A stretch of 64,000 nucleotides of DNA from Candidatus Nanopelagicus sp. (GCA_016462445.1 JAEMTE010000001.1:1-64000); one strand, 5' to 3'. Positions 16,535 through 25,226 are shown, counted from the first letter of the stretch. The notes: generated from the sequence alone by a model not told the origin. Translations and numbers: made by a program.

Positions 16535-17029
16535 ATGGCAAAGCAAAAGATAAATAAAAACTCACTTGAGTTTCCACGTGAAGCTCGCAGAACACTTAAG
16601 CCTTCCTATGACCCAGATGCTTTTGGTCGCTGGTCTGAGCGGTTTGCGCGCTTTCTAGGTACTGCACGCTTCTTGGTCTATATGACCTGCTTTGTTTTAT
16701 TCTGGGTATTATGGAATTCATTAGCGCCAGATGAATTAAAATTTGATCATTATCCATTTATTTTCTTAACCTTGATTTTATCTCTGCAAGCATCATATGC
16801 GGCACCGCTTATTTTGTTAGCCCAAAACAGGCAGGCAGATAAGGATCGTATCCAAGCCAACGAGGACCGAGAGCGAGAAGAGCGCAATATTGCTGATACT
16901 GAATATTTAACTCGTGAATTAGCTAGCTTGCGTACTGCAATTGGTGAGGTGACAACAAGAGATTATTTGCATAGTGAGATTAGTGATGCAATAGAAGAGA
17001 TTGTTAATAAACTAAACAAAAAGTCTTAA
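16535..17029 (+). CDS. DUF1003 membrane protein
   Basis: 164 residues with the DUF1003 signature: RFARFLGTARFL, then a first helix (about 45-65) ending in WNSLAPD, the DHYPFIFLTLILSLQASYAAP block with a second helix, and AQNRQADKDR. A charged coiled-coil-like tail follows. The family has no known biochemical role. It starts 2 bases after the MgtE-N/CBS gene, so the two are co-expressed and may work together, as in other Actinobacteria. Its TAA interlocks with the stop codon of the convergent mrp gene. Confidence 0.88.
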   Translation: MAKQKINKNSLEFPREARRTLKPSYDPDAFGRWSERFARFLGTARFLVYMTCFVLFWVLWNSLAPDELKFDHYPFIFLTLILSLQASYAAPLILLAQNRQADKDRIQANEDREREERNIADTEYLTRELASLRTAIGEVTTRDYLHSEISDAIEEIVNKLNKKS

Positions 17030-18141
17030 GTATTTATATTTAATCTAACTCCAACTAAGGATTTAGGGCGAATAATTATTTTCTCTAATATCCCATCAAA
17101 AATTGCCATTACTTTTTGATCAGTTAAAACAATGGGATTACCCTCATCCCCACCTTCGCGGAGTTTGGAATTAAAAGGAATTTTTGCTAGCAATGGAACA
17201 TCCGCACCAACTAGCTCACTTAATCTACGTGATGTCTCTTCTCCACCGCCGCTACCAAAGATTGAAATCTTTTCACCACACTTAGAACATGCCGTATCTG
17301 ACATATTTTCAATAACACCAATAACTGGTTGTTTAATTTGATGGGCAATTCTTCCAGCACGTTCGGCAACCTCAGCTGCAGCGATTTGAGGGGTGGTAAC
17401 AACAATAATTTCTGAGGTTGGAATTAATTGGCCAAGTGAGATTGCAATATCACCAGTACCTGGTGGTAAATCAAGAAGGAGAAGATCTAGATCCCCCCAA
17501 TAAGCATCACTTAATAATTGTTCTAGTACGCGGTGCAGCAGTGGTCCGCGGTATGCAACTGGATCAGATCTTTCTGGCTTAAACATCTCCATTGAAACTA
17601 CCTTGACCCCGTAATTTTCAACTGGAATAAAGGTTTGATCAATTGCGGTTGGACGTTTATCTAAAATTCCCATTAGTCGCGGGATTGAATGGCCATAAAC
17701 ATCAGCATCTAAAATTCCCACCTTTAAGCCGCGAGCTGCTGCTGCTACCGCTAAATTTACTGTTACTGATGATTTACCAACTCCACCCTTGCCAGATGCA
17801 ATTCCTAGCACTCTAGTAAGTGAGTCAGGTTGGGCAAAAGGAATAAACTTTTCTCGTCCGCCTCTAATTAATTTTTTAACATTATTGCGCTGCTCCTCAT
17901 TCATAACACCAAAGTTAATCTCTATACTCTTTATTTCATTAATTTCACTTAATGATTTGGTGATATCAGATTTAAGTCGATCCTTCATTGGGCAGCCAAC
18001 AATGGTAAGTAAAATACCAATTTTTGCTAAGCCATTAGAAAACTCAACAGACTCAACCATTCCCAACTCTGGTAAAGGTTTATGGAGTTCTGGATCTATA
18101 ACTGTTGCTAATGCGGTATTAATCAGCTCTACTGTACTCAT
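17026..18141 (-). CDS. mrp: Mrp/ApbC-type iron-sulfur cluster carrier ATPase
   Basis: A P-loop ATPase that assembles and transfers Fe-S clusters. The first 90 residues are a MIP18/DUF59 domain (IDPELHKPLPELGMV, GCPM). The deviant Walker A GKGGVGKSS is at 117-125, LLLDLPPGTGD near 221-231 is the Walker B/switch region, and the cluster-binding CxxC is at 285-288 (TACSKCGE). The length of 371 residues is normal. Its ATG overlaps the tatB stop by 4 bases. Order htrA-tatB-mrp matches Rv1223-Rv1224-Rv1229c. Confidence 0.93.
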   Translation of the reverse strand: MSTVELINTALATVIDPELHKPLPELGMVESVEFSNGLAKIGILLTIVGCPMKDRLKSDITKSLSEINEIKSIEINFGVMNEEQRNNVKKLIRGGREKFIPFAQPDSLTRVLGIASGKGGVGKSSVTVNLAVAAAARGLKVGILDADVYGHSIPRLMGILDKRPTAIDQTFIPVENYGVKVVSMEMFKPERSDPVAYRGPLLHRVLEQLLSDAYWGDLDLLLLDLPPGTGDIAISLGQLIPTSEIIVVTTPQIAAAEVAERAGRIAHQIKQPVIGVIENMSDTACSKCGEKISIFGSGGGEETSRRLSELVGADVPLLAKIPFNSKLREGGDEGNPIVLTDQKVMAIFDGILEKIIIRPKSLVGVRLNINT

Positions 18142-18434
18142 AGTAGATCTGGATCAATCTTTGGTTTTGACTTCATATCAAAATCATTTTTATCAATAAC
18201 ATCATTAAAATGCTTTTTAATAAAGGTTTTTGGGTGTAGATCTTTTACCTGTAAATCTTCATAACCTGGTCCAAGGTTTTCTCTTAACTCATTAGTGACA
18301 TTTTGTGCCATATTTTTTAACTTGATTAAAAATCTAGCACTATCTGCTGCCACATTTGGCATTCGATCTGGACCAATTAAAATCATGCCAAGCACAAGTA
18401 ATCCAACTATTTCACCCCCACCGATATTAAACAT
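18138..18434 (-). CDS. tatB: Twin-arginine translocation protein TatB
   Basis: 98 residues: a short N-terminal transmembrane helix (about 6-21, GGEIVGLLVLGMILIGPDRMP) with the glycine-proline hinge, then an amphipathic helix (about 28-55) and a charged cytoplasmic tail, the TatA/B plan. The sequence before the helix and the htrA-tatB-mrp order identify it as TatB. tatA and tatC are not in the window. It lies 2 bases after htrA and overlaps mrp. Confidence 0.87.
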   Translation of the reverse strand: MFNIGGGEIVGLLVLGMILIGPDRMPNVAADSARFLIKLKNMAQNVTNELRENLGPGYEDLQVKDLHPKTFIKKHFNDVIDKNDFDMKSKPKIDPDLL

Positions 18435-18436
18435 AA

Positions 18437-19561
18437 TTATTTCTTAGAAGCGGCAAGGGTTACAGTTGCCTCTCGGGAAATACTGTTACGTGTATATTTA
18501 ACCTTAACTAAATCGCCAACATTATGGCTGCGAATTACCACAATTAACTCATCAGAGTTATTAATAGCGACTCCATCTAATGAGGTGATCACATCTCCTA
18601 CGCGAAGTCCTGCTCTATCAGCTGGCCCACCAGGAGTTATACCAACTCCTTCACTTGAAATTAATGCACCAGTACCAGTAAATCTTATGTCAACAGAGAT
18701 TCCCATAACCGGATAGGTGGCAAAGCCATTTTTAATTAATTGTTCAGCTGTCTTCTTTGCTTGATTTATTGGAATAGCAAAGCCCAGACCAATTGAACCA
18801 GATTGACTACCAGCACCAAGGGTGGCAATTGCTGAGTTAACGCCAACTACCGCACCAGTTGCATCTACTAATGGGCCGCCTGAGTTACCAGGATTAATTG
18901 CAGCATCAGTTTGTAGCGCATTGATAAATGAACTCTCGCCAATGCCATTACCTGTAGTAACTGCTCGATTCTTTGAACTAATAATTCCAGAGGTAACAGT
19001 CCCAGCTAAACCAAGAGGTGAACCAATAGCAATTACTGCATCTCCTACCTGCACCTGATCGCTATTACCAAATTGCAGTGTAGGTGCTGATGTAACATCA
19101 ATTTTTAGAACTGCAAGATCGTAGGAGTTGTCTCGGCCAATTAATTTAGCTAAATATTTTTTACCATCAGATAATTCCACAGTAATTGTGCCGTTATTTG
19201 CACCAGCTGCAACCACATGGTTATTTGTTAAAATAATCCCATTGCTATCTAGAAAAAATCCAGATCCTGTGCCAGATCCTGCAGATGCCTTAACTTCAAT
19301 TGAAACTACCGCTGGGATAACCCGGGCCGCTAGAGCTGCAATTGAATCAGGTGCTCGCTGCACAGTATTTTTAGTATCAACAAAATTAGTGCCAAGATTT
19401 GTTGAAGAGTTACGACCAATAGTTGCACCAATTCCACCAGCAACTAGTGCAATTACAATTGCCATCACAAAGAGAGCTGGGGTATTGCGCCTTTCAACAA
19501 CTTGAAAACGGCTAACTGGCTGGCTGGGCTGCCACCAAGGAGTATCAGATGTGCGCCTCAT
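18437..19561 (-). CDS. htrA: HtrA/DegP-like membrane-anchored serine protease
   Basis: 374 residues: a cytoplasmic N-terminus, one membrane helix (about 28-48), a trypsin-like protease domain (about 75-265) with catalytic triad H115 (TNNHVVAAG), D148 (NSYDLAVLKI) and S227 (NPGNSGGP), and a C-terminal PDZ domain (about 275-365). It would degrade or refold damaged proteins outside the membrane. In mycobacteria this gene follows sigE and rseA; here the O-methyltransferase is directly adjacent, the coding sequences abutting, and no sigma or anti-sigma gene lies between. The downstream tatB is 2 bases away. Confidence 0.93.
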   Translation of the reverse strand: MRRTSDTPWWQPSQPVSRFQVVERRNTPALFVMAIVIALVAGGIGATIGRNSSTNLGTNFVDTKNTVQRAPDSIAALAARVIPAVVSIEVKASAGSGTGSGFFLDSNGIILTNNHVVAAGANNGTITVELSDGKKYLAKLIGRDNSYDLAVLKIDVTSAPTLQFGNSDQVQVGDAVIAIGSPLGLAGTVTSGIISSKNRAVTTGNGIGESSFINALQTDAAINPGNSGGPLVDATGAVVGVNSAIATLGAGSQSGSIGLGFAIPINQAKKTAEQLIKNGFATYPVMGISVDIRFTGTGALISSEGVGITPGGPADRAGLRVGDVITSLDGVAINNSDELIVVIRSHNVGDLVKVKYTRNSISREATVTLAASKK

Positions 19562-20173
19562 TTAATTAAGTTTATTTGCTACTAATAGACCTGCGCCAAT
19601 TGGAATCACAGTGCAAGCCCAACGATCATCCTCTTTTATCACCTTAATTGCATCACGGCGGGCAATGCTCTCTGGATCACGCTGGGTTGGATCTGCCACC
19701 TTGCCACCACTTAACACATGATCAATTAATAGTAAGCCACCAGGCTTTAGTAAACGATATGACTCATGAACTATTTCAAACAGATCAACAGCTGCTCGAA
19801 TAACTACTAATTCATATGCATTATCAGCAAGTTTTCCAACAACTTCAATTAATTTCCCAGTAATTACTCGATACTTAGTTACTGCAATATCCGCCTCTTC
19901 AAAAATATTTCTTGTAATTTTTGAGTGCTCACGCTCAGAATCAATTGTTGTCAATACTCCATCTGCTGGCATTCCTTGCAGTAGCCAAAGGGCGCCAACT
20001 CCTGATCCAGTGCCGATCTCAACAACTGATTTTGCATTAGAAAATTGAGCTATGAATTTTAAAAAGTTTCCAACGGCAACAGTTGAATCTACGGCGCCAA
20101 CCTCTTGCCCATTAAGTCTTGCCTGCTGCATAAAGTAATCCTCGACAGCAAAGCTTTCAGCAAATATATTCAT
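19562..20173 (-). CDS. SAM-dependent O-methyltransferase (class I, COMT-like)
   Basis: A Rossmann-fold methyltransferase of the cation-dependent O-methyltransferase family, the Rv1220c orthologue by synteny. SAM-binding motif I is SVVEIGTGSGVGALWL; later blocks LTTIDSE, YELVVIRAAVD and LLKPGGLLLIDHVLSGG match the family. I take the ATG at 20173, which has a GGTGGTGAT ribosome binding site; a longer frame starting GTG at 20218 would overlap pepA by 19 bases. The substrate is unknown. It abuts htrA. Confidence 0.82.
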   Translation of the reverse strand: MNIFAESFAVEDYFMQQARLNGQEVGAVDSTVAVGNFLKFIAQFSNAKSVVEIGTGSGVGALWLLQGMPADGVLTTIDSEREHSKITRNIFEEADIAVTKYRVITGKLIEVVGKLADNAYELVVIRAAVDLFEIVHESYRLLKPGGLLLIDHVLSGGKVADPTQRDPESIARRDAIKVIKEDDRWACTVIPIGAGLLVANKLN

Positions 20174-20199
20174 ATCACCACGAGCTGGGGTTTGAGAGT

Positions 20200-21693
20200 T
20201 CAAAATGCACCAAGCCACTCGATTAGCAGGCGCGTACCAAATCCAGTCCCACCCTTTATATTTTCACCAGCATCTACCTCAGATCTGCCGGTACCGGCAA
20301 TATCTAAATGAACCCAATTGCGATCTCCCACAAACCTCTCCAAAAATAATGCGGCTGTTACCGAGCCAGCTGAGAAGCCAAACTTATCGGCTAAGTGATT
20401 TAAATCAGCGATATCACTCTCCAACGCCACTGCGTAATCATCAATTAATGGCATATGCCAGACTTTTTCACCGACTCTATTTCCAATCTCATGTAATTTT
20501 TTAGCAAGTGAAGATTGCCTGGTATACATCGCTGCATACTGCCTACCTAACCCCAAAGTAGCTGAGCCAGTAAGTGTTGCTACATCTACTAAGTAATCTG
20601 GCTCTAACTCTAGATCTGCATAGGCAAGTCCATCTGCTAAAACTAATCTTCCTTCAGCATCAGTATTTAATACCTCAACTGTGGTACCACCGAAATGTTT
20701 AATCACATCAGAGGGCCGTTGTGCTGTACCAGATAAAGCATTCTCTGCTGCCATTAAAAGCGCAGTAACTTTTACCTTTGGCTTTACCTTTGCCATCGCA
20801 ACTATTGCGCTAAGTACGGCGGCAGCTCCTGCCATATCACTTTTCATTCCAATCATGCTCTCATATGGACGCTTAAGTGATACACCGCCAGTATCAAAGG
20901 TAATTCCTTTTCCAACTAAAACAACATGAGGCCAATTACTAGATCCTTTGGGAGCGTATGTAACTTCAATTAACCTTGGACCAGGATTAGGAGCTGAATT
21001 ACCAACTGCAACTAACCCACCAAACTCTTTAATTGCGCGGCCAGATTTAATTGAGATTGAAAGATCTGAGGTTTTAGCAGCCGATACCATTTCTGTTGCT
21101 TGCTTTGCCAGCCAAACTGGGTTTTTTATATTAGCCGGAGTATGAATCAAATTTCTACATTGCCAGACCGCTGTCGCTAAGATATTTGCATACTCAATCT
21201 CTTCCAAAAACTCACCGTAAATTACTAACTCTGGCTTTTTATCTTTTTTCTCAGATTTTAATGAAAATTGATAATTAGATAATATAAAGGCAACACCTTG
21301 TGTGACGACTGACTTTGGTTCACTAGTTAGGCCAGATAGTACGACAGAGTTTGACCCCTTTACCTTACGACCAAGTGCACTAGCCGCCTTACGAATATCA
21401 TCATCGCTCTGCTCGCCCACACCTACTAAATAAATTCTGGTTAATTGGTCTAAAGTAATTGGCACCTCAATAATTTCACCAGCTTTAGCAGTGAACTCTG
21501 GCCAGTTAGCTAACTCAATATTTAAATCTAATTTGGTTAAAGCTGTAATTTTATTAAGAAACTCGGTTTTAGTGATTTCGACTTTCTCACCCATGATTAC
21601 CGGGATTGCAAAGGCGGTAATGCCATTAAAATCTAAATTAGATTTTGTTAGATGTGTGAGTTTTGGATATAGACCTAGGATTTTATAGACCAT
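20200..21693 (-). CDS. pepA: Leucyl aminopeptidase (M17, PepA)
   Basis: A 497-residue two-domain cytosolic aminopeptidase that removes N-terminal residues from peptides. The C-terminal catalytic domain has the dizinc motifs VGKGITFDTGG (the K and D of the active site), MKSDMAGAAAV and the family signature NTDAEGRLVLADGLAYA. The N-terminal domain is diverged, as usual. The start at 21693 has only AGGGTT as a weak ribosome binding site. It runs in the same direction as DUF3117, 27 bases downstream of it, and may be co-transcribed. Confidence 0.93.
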   Translation of the reverse strand: MVYKILGLYPKLTHLTKSNLDFNGITAFAIPVIMGEKVEITKTEFLNKITALTKLDLNIELANWPEFTAKAGEIIEVPITLDQLTRIYLVGVGEQSDDDIRKAASALGRKVKGSNSVVLSGLTSEPKSVVTQGVAFILSNYQFSLKSEKKDKKPELVIYGEFLEEIEYANILATAVWQCRNLIHTPANIKNPVWLAKQATEMVSAAKTSDLSISIKSGRAIKEFGGLVAVGNSAPNPGPRLIEVTYAPKGSSNWPHVVLVGKGITFDTGGVSLKRPYESMIGMKSDMAGAAAVLSAIVAMAKVKPKVKVTALLMAAENALSGTAQRPSDVIKHFGGTTVEVLNTDAEGRLVLADGLAYADLELEPDYLVDVATLTGSATLGLGRQYAAMYTRQSSLAKKLHEIGNRVGEKVWHMPLIDDYAVALESDIADLNHLADKFGFSAGSVTAALFLERFVGDRNWVHLDIAGTGRSEVDAGENIKGGTGFGTRLLIEWLGAF

Positions 21694-21720
21694 AACCCTG
21701 CTTTGAATTAAATCAGTCGA

Positions 21721-21900
21721 TTACTTTTTTACTAATGCAACAGCTGCTTGTAATACATTTCCTAAATTAGTTGCCTCTTCAACATTTAACTCAACAACCA
21801 ATCGCCCGCCACCTTCTAGTGGAATTCGCATAACCATAGAGCGAGCCTCTTTAGTGACCTCCATTGGACCATCACCAGTTCTTGGTTTCATCGCTGCCAT
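21721..21900 (-). CDS. DUF3117 family protein (59 residues)
   Basis: A small conserved actinobacterial protein. Translating the minus strand from ATG at 21900 gives a 59-residue product starting MAAMKPRTGDGPMEVTKEAR and containing MRIPLEGGGRLVVEL, the near-invariant DUF3117 sequence (Rv1211). A GGGGAGAG ribosome binding site lies 4 bases upstream. The function is unknown; its strong conservation across the phylum suggests a core role. It precedes pepA. Confidence 0.9.
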   Translation of the reverse strand: MAAMKPRTGDGPMEVTKEARSMVMRIPLEGGGRLVVELNVEEATNLGNVLQAAVALVKK

Positions 21901-21989
21901 TTAGCTCTCCCCTACAAATTTAATCATCGTCCCGCTAGAGGCGTAATTATCCCTCATATGCCTGCGGGTGGGAAATCCTATAAATACCC

Positions 21990-22187
21990 TTAAGAAATCA
22001 ATCCAATTAAGCGCGATCTGCCTGACTGAATAACTGATATGACTGCTCGCTCTGGCACTCCAAGTTTTTCTGCAATCTCATTAACACTAATCATATTTAC
22101 CAAATGCAAAGTCAGAATCAATCGCTCTTCATCTGGCAGGGTGTCAATTAATTCAGCGATCGTCCTACCGCTGTTATCAGTTGCCAT
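21990..22187 (-). CDS. 65-residue sigma-70 region 4-like HTH protein
   Basis: The whole protein is one helical DNA-binding module: IAELIDTLPDEERLILTLHLVNMISVNEIAEKLG followed by VPERAVISVIQSGRSRL. This is the pattern of sigma-70 region 4, where 'LPxxERxILxLH..xxxxxxEIAxxLG' leads into the recognition helix. There is no region 2, so it cannot be a complete sigma factor. TAATCT 6 bases before the ATG suggests its own leaderless promoter, which argues against a dead remnant. It may be a decoy, a WhiB or polymerase partner, or the relic of an ECF sigma factor such as SigE, whose place beside htrA is empty here. Confidence 0.7.
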   Translation of the reverse strand: MATDNSGRTIAELIDTLPDEERLILTLHLVNMISVNEIAEKLGVPERAVISVIQSGRSRLIGLIS

Positions 22188-22193
22188 GCCTAA

Positions 22194-22199
22194 AGATTA
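22194..22199 (-). promoter_or_regulatory. Candidate -10 element for the sigma-region-4 protein (leaderless)
   Basis: TAATCT on the minus strand, six bases before the ATG at 22187. No convincing -35 is visible, and there is no ribosome binding site. Confidence 0.45.
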
Positions 22200-22224
22200 C
22201 TGGGCAGAGCCAATACTTTCGACC

Positions 22225-22686
22225 TTATGCGGATACTTGCCTTGCAAATCGGCGGAGGGAGAGCCAAACTCCCGCCATTAATACTGGCTTAACAAAGAGT
22301 AAAACAATCGGTGGAGCGATGATCTCTTCATGCCAATAAAAAATTGTTCCTCCCTTTATTTTCTTTAATTCAAACTTACCACTACCTCTTATTACTCTTC
22401 CAATATGATCAACTTCGCATAGTAATGGTGGGTGCCATTTTCTTATCTCCATAGTATCTAAAATACCTAAACGTAACTTTGGATAAAGACTTGGAAATAA
22501 TCCAGTAAAGGCAAAAATTAAAACTCCCTTGCCATTTTTTACAGTTCTATCCTGATCTAACTCAGACCAGACCTTTGTCTGTAACATCCACTTACCTTGC
22601 GAACTCCAATCAACTAATGAGCTCCAAACCATCTCTACTGGTTTGTTAACTTTTATGGTCAATGATAAATCAGAAAGTTTTCTCAT
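22225..22686 (-). CDS. SRPBCC (polyketide cyclase/START-like) family protein
   Basis: A 153-residue single-domain protein: a beta-strand start (LSLTIKVNKPVEMVWSSLVDWSSQGKWM), a central beta-sheet with GKGVLIFAFTG and the C-terminal long helix (VLLFVKPVLMAGVWLSLRRFARQ). That layout is the hydrophobic-pocket START fold. The RKWHPP segment resembles actinobacterial dimerisation/transport-domain proteins. The ligand is unknown. Its ATG overlaps the LOG gene stop by 4 bases, as an operon pair. Confidence 0.72.
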   Translation of the reverse strand: MRKLSDLSLTIKVNKPVEMVWSSLVDWSSQGKWMLQTKVWSELDQDRTVKNGKGVLIFAFTGLFPSLYPKLRLGILDTMEIRKWHPPLLCEVDHIGRVIRGSGKFELKKIKGGTIFYWHEEIIAPPIVLLFVKPVLMAGVWLSLRRFARQVSA

Positions 22687-23219
22687 TTTTTCTTAATTGA
22701 ATCTATGGCTGTTGAAATATCTCTACACCAATTGACTAGCTCAGATTGACCAGTTTTCATAAAATTTTGGGTTGCAAGGTGATCAAGTGCAACCTGCATT
22801 GGATCATAAACTCCAGTTGGATCACAGATGGCAATAGGTTTGTTATGAAACTTTAAATATCTACCTACCCAGATTTCAAAAAACTCCTCTAATGTTCCAA
22901 TGCCACCTGGTAAGACTATAAAAGCATCTGAGAGATCTTCGATTTTAGCTTTTCTAGTTCGCATATTAGTAACCACATGCATTTGCGAAGCCTGTTTATC
23001 TTCAAACTCAAGATTGATTAATGGCTCCGGAATTACGCCAATAGTTGCAACTCCGCTAGCTCTTGCCCCTCTTGCAACCGCGCCCATCATTGAGGCCTTG
23101 CCACCGCCCCAAACAAGATCCCAGCCTTGTTCACCAATTGCTTTGCCAATATTAAATGCTAAATCCAGTGAGCTTTCTGGAATATTAGGAGCAGATGAGC
23201 AGAAAACAGCTACGCGCAT
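22683..23219 (-). CDS. LOG-family nucleoside 5'-monophosphate phosphoribohydrolase
   Basis: 178 residues with the LOG motif PGGIGTLEE (104-112), preceded by NMRTRK (85-90), the catalytic and phosphate-binding elements of the TIGR00730 family. LOG proteins release the base from cytokinin- or AMP-type monophosphates; Rv1205 is the mycobacterial relative and is also a near neighbour of the dap/DUF3117 genes. The exact substrate here is unknown. TAGACT lies 6 bases before the ATG, and the gene is divergent from dapD across only 44 bases. Confidence 0.87.
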   Translation of the reverse strand: MRVAVFCSSAPNIPESSLDLAFNIGKAIGEQGWDLVWGGGKASMMGAVARGARASGVATIGVIPEPLINLEFEDKQASQMHVVTNMRTRKAKIEDLSDAFIVLPGGIGTLEEFFEIWVGRYLKFHNKPIAICDPTGVYDPMQVALDHLATQNFMKTGQSELVNWCRDISTAIDSIKKK

Positions 23220-23225
23220 GTAATT

Positions 23226-23231
23226 AGTCTA
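23226..23231 (-). promoter_or_regulatory. Candidate -10 element for the LOG gene (leaderless)
   Basis: TAGACT on the minus strand six bases before the ATG at 23219. It shares the 44-base divergent gap with the dapD promoter, so the two polymerase sites must overlap. Confidence 0.45.
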
Positions 23232-23251
23232 TTGCTTTGCGCACACTTTGA

Positions 23252-23257
23252 TACCGT
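23252..23257 (+). promoter_or_regulatory. Candidate -10 element for dapD (leaderless)
   Basis: TACCGT six bases before the ATG at 23264, within GATACCGT. The same arrangement precedes the MgtE-N/CBS gene. No ribosome binding site is present. Confidence 0.45.
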
Positions 23258-23263
23258 TATCTA

Positions 23264-24196
23264 ATGAGCAGCAATCAAAAAAGCGCCTATGGCTTTGGTA
23301 TCGCTACCCAAACACAATCTGGTCAGATACTTGAGTGCTTTTTTTACTCCTTAGGAGTAGGGAGTGCGCCAGCAGCTAGCAGCAGCGATGATTATAAATC
23401 TCTAGAGGGTGATGATCAGATCCGCAGAGTTAAGAAGGTGGCGGTAGTAGTCAAAATTGATTTAACAGAACAACCAAAGGATGTGGCAGATGCCTATCTA
23501 AGGTTGCATCTACTCTCCCATAGAGTAGTTAAGCCACATGGCTTAAATCTTGATGGAATATTTGCAATACTTCCTAATGTAGTTTGGACATCGGTGGGAG
23601 CTTGTGCGGTAGAGGGCTTTGAACAAATTCGACCAAAACTACAAAGTAAGTATGGCAATCTAGTTATTTATGCGGTGGATAAATTTCCTAGAATGATTGA
23701 TTATGTAATTCCAGAGGGCGTACGTATTGCAGATGGTGATCGGGTTCGCCTTGGTGCTTATCTTTCACCTGGCACAACTGTTATGCATGAAGGTTTTGTT
23801 AACTTTAACGCCGGTACTCTGGGTAAATCAATGGTGGAGGGACGTATTAGCGCAGGTGTAGTAGTAGGTGATGGCAGTGATATCGGCGGTGGTGCATCAA
23901 TTATGGGAACTTTAAGTGGCGGTGGCAAAGAGGTAATATCAATTGGCCAGCGCACACTTCTTGGCGCTAACTCTGGGGTTGGAATAAGTCTGGGTGATGA
24001 TTGTGTTGTTGAGGCAGGGGTTTATATAACAGCTGGATCTAAAATTACCTTGCCAGATGGAAAAGTAATCAAGGCAAAGGAGTTAAGCGGGGGTAATAAC
24101 CTGCTATTTCGACGAAACTCACAAAGTGGGGCCCTAGAAGCACTTGCTAAAACTGGTAGTTGGAGCGGCCTAAATTCAGTTCTACACAAGAACTAA
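23264..24196 (+). CDS. dapD: 2,3,4,5-tetrahydropyridine-2,6-dicarboxylate N-succinyltransferase
   Basis: Succinylates tetrahydrodipicolinate, the committed step of the succinylase diaminopimelate pathway for lysine and peptidoglycan. At 310 residues, with an N-terminal domain and a left-handed beta-helix of hexapeptide repeats (about 150-260: VRLGAYLSPGTTVMHEGFVN, MVEGRISAGVVVGDGSDIGG, GANSGVGISLGDDCVVEAG), it is the actinobacterial DapD type. The partner dapC is at 8225-9274. It ends convergently, sharing CTAA at 24193-24196 with the glycosyltransferase stop. Confidence 0.93.
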   Translation: MSSNQKSAYGFGIATQTQSGQILECFFYSLGVGSAPAASSSDDYKSLEGDDQIRRVKKVAVVVKIDLTEQPKDVADAYLRLHLLSHRVVKPHGLNLDGIFAILPNVVWTSVGACAVEGFEQIRPKLQSKYGNLVIYAVDKFPRMIDYVIPEGVRIADGDRVRLGAYLSPGTTVMHEGFVNFNAGTLGKSMVEGRISAGVVVGDGSDIGGGASIMGTLSGGGKEVISIGQRTLLGANSGVGISLGDDCVVEAGVYITAGSKITLPDGKVIKAKELSGGNNLLFRRNSQSGALEALAKTGSWSGLNSVLHKN

Positions 24197-25182
24197 CTTT
24201 TAAATAATTTTTTTGGCGAGGTAATAAAGCCAATTCCCCAAGAAAAATGCATGGTTAATAAAACAAATGGCATAAGTACTCGATCAAATAGTTTTCGTCC
24301 AATTAAAAAGCCACCAAAAATTATAAGTGAAATATAGATCAGTGCCGGCGTAGTAAATATTGGGTTAATTACTAATCCACAAAGCAGGGATAAAGTGGTA
24401 ATTAGTACAGTAATTGGCGGAGCTAAGTAGCGATAATTAACAGTTCCTTTATGTTGGCGAGAGATTACTCGGCGCCAGCGGCCATACTGAAAATACTGCT
24501 TAGCTAACTTTAGGAAAGTGTTTCGCGGTCGGTATGTAACAACTAATCTTGGATCAAACCAAACTAAACCACCGTTTTTTCGCAGGCGATGATTTAACTC
24601 CCAATCTTGGGCACGAATATATCGCTCATCAAAACCACCAGCTGCCAGAATTGCAGATTTATTAAATGTGCCAAGGTAAACCGTGTCAGTAGCCCCAGCT
24701 ACTCCACCGGTATGAAACTTAGATGGACCAACTCCTAACTTGGAGCGCATTGCTAAGGCAACCACTCGTTGCAAGCCATACTCACTATCGGCATACATTA
24801 ACCCACCAACATTTACTGCGCCCTGCTGCTGCATAATCTCTACTGCGGTTTTTATATATGAATTTGAAATTTCAGAGTGTCCATCAACTCGGCAGATAAT
24901 TTCATAAGTAGCGGCGGCGATTGCAAGATTTAAGCCAACTGCAGTTTGTCCAGTTAGATTATTAACCAATTTAATTCTGCTATCTGCTGCTACTAATTGA
25001 TTAGCGATTTGATTTGTCTTATCTTTTGAAGGACCAAGGGCTAAAATAATTTCAATATCACTAGGGTAATCTTGCTGAAGAATTGCTGAGATGCAGTTAG
25101 CTAAATCCCTCTCTTCGTTGAGAATTGGCAAAATAACTGAGACCGCTGGAAATGATGAATTTCTCATAACCACTCCGATCAT
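24193..25182 (-). CDS. Family 2 glycosyltransferase with C-terminal membrane helices
   Basis: 329 residues. The GT-A domain (about 10-230) shows PILNEERDLANCI, a VDGHSEIS block in place of the DxD, and the acceptor block RAQDWELNHRLRKNGG. Three or so hydrophobic helices at 245-320 would hold it in the membrane. It resembles succinoglycan/exopolysaccharide-type transferases and lies beside an LCP protein and UDP-glucose dehydrogenase, so it probably builds a surface polysaccharide. The start is ambiguous: ATG at 25182 has TGTAAT 6 bases upstream, while ATG at 25167 has a GGAG ribosome binding site. Confidence 0.83.
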   Translation of the reverse strand: MIGVVMRNSSFPAVSVILPILNEERDLANCISAILQQDYPSDIEIILALGPSKDKTNQIANQLVAADSRIKLVNNLTGQTAVGLNLAIAAATYEIICRVDGHSEISNSYIKTAVEIMQQQGAVNVGGLMYADSEYGLQRVVALAMRSKLGVGPSKFHTGGVAGATDTVYLGTFNKSAILAAGGFDERYIRAQDWELNHRLRKNGGLVWFDPRLVVTYRPRNTFLKLAKQYFQYGRWRRVISRQHKGTVNYRYLAPPITVLITTLSLLCGLVINPIFTTPALIYISLIIFGGFLIGRKLFDRVLMPFVLLTMHFSWGIGFITSPKKLFKS

Positions 25183-25214
25183 TATTTGATTACAACTATT
25201 CCCTACCCATAATC

Positions 25215-25220
25215 TAGGAT
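25215..25220 (+). promoter_or_regulatory. Candidate -10 element for the LCP gene (leaderless)
   Basis: TAGGAT six bases before the ATG at 25227. The GGAT could also act as a weak ribosome binding site, so this one is less certain. Confidence 0.35.
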
Positions 25221-25226
25221 AAGAAG

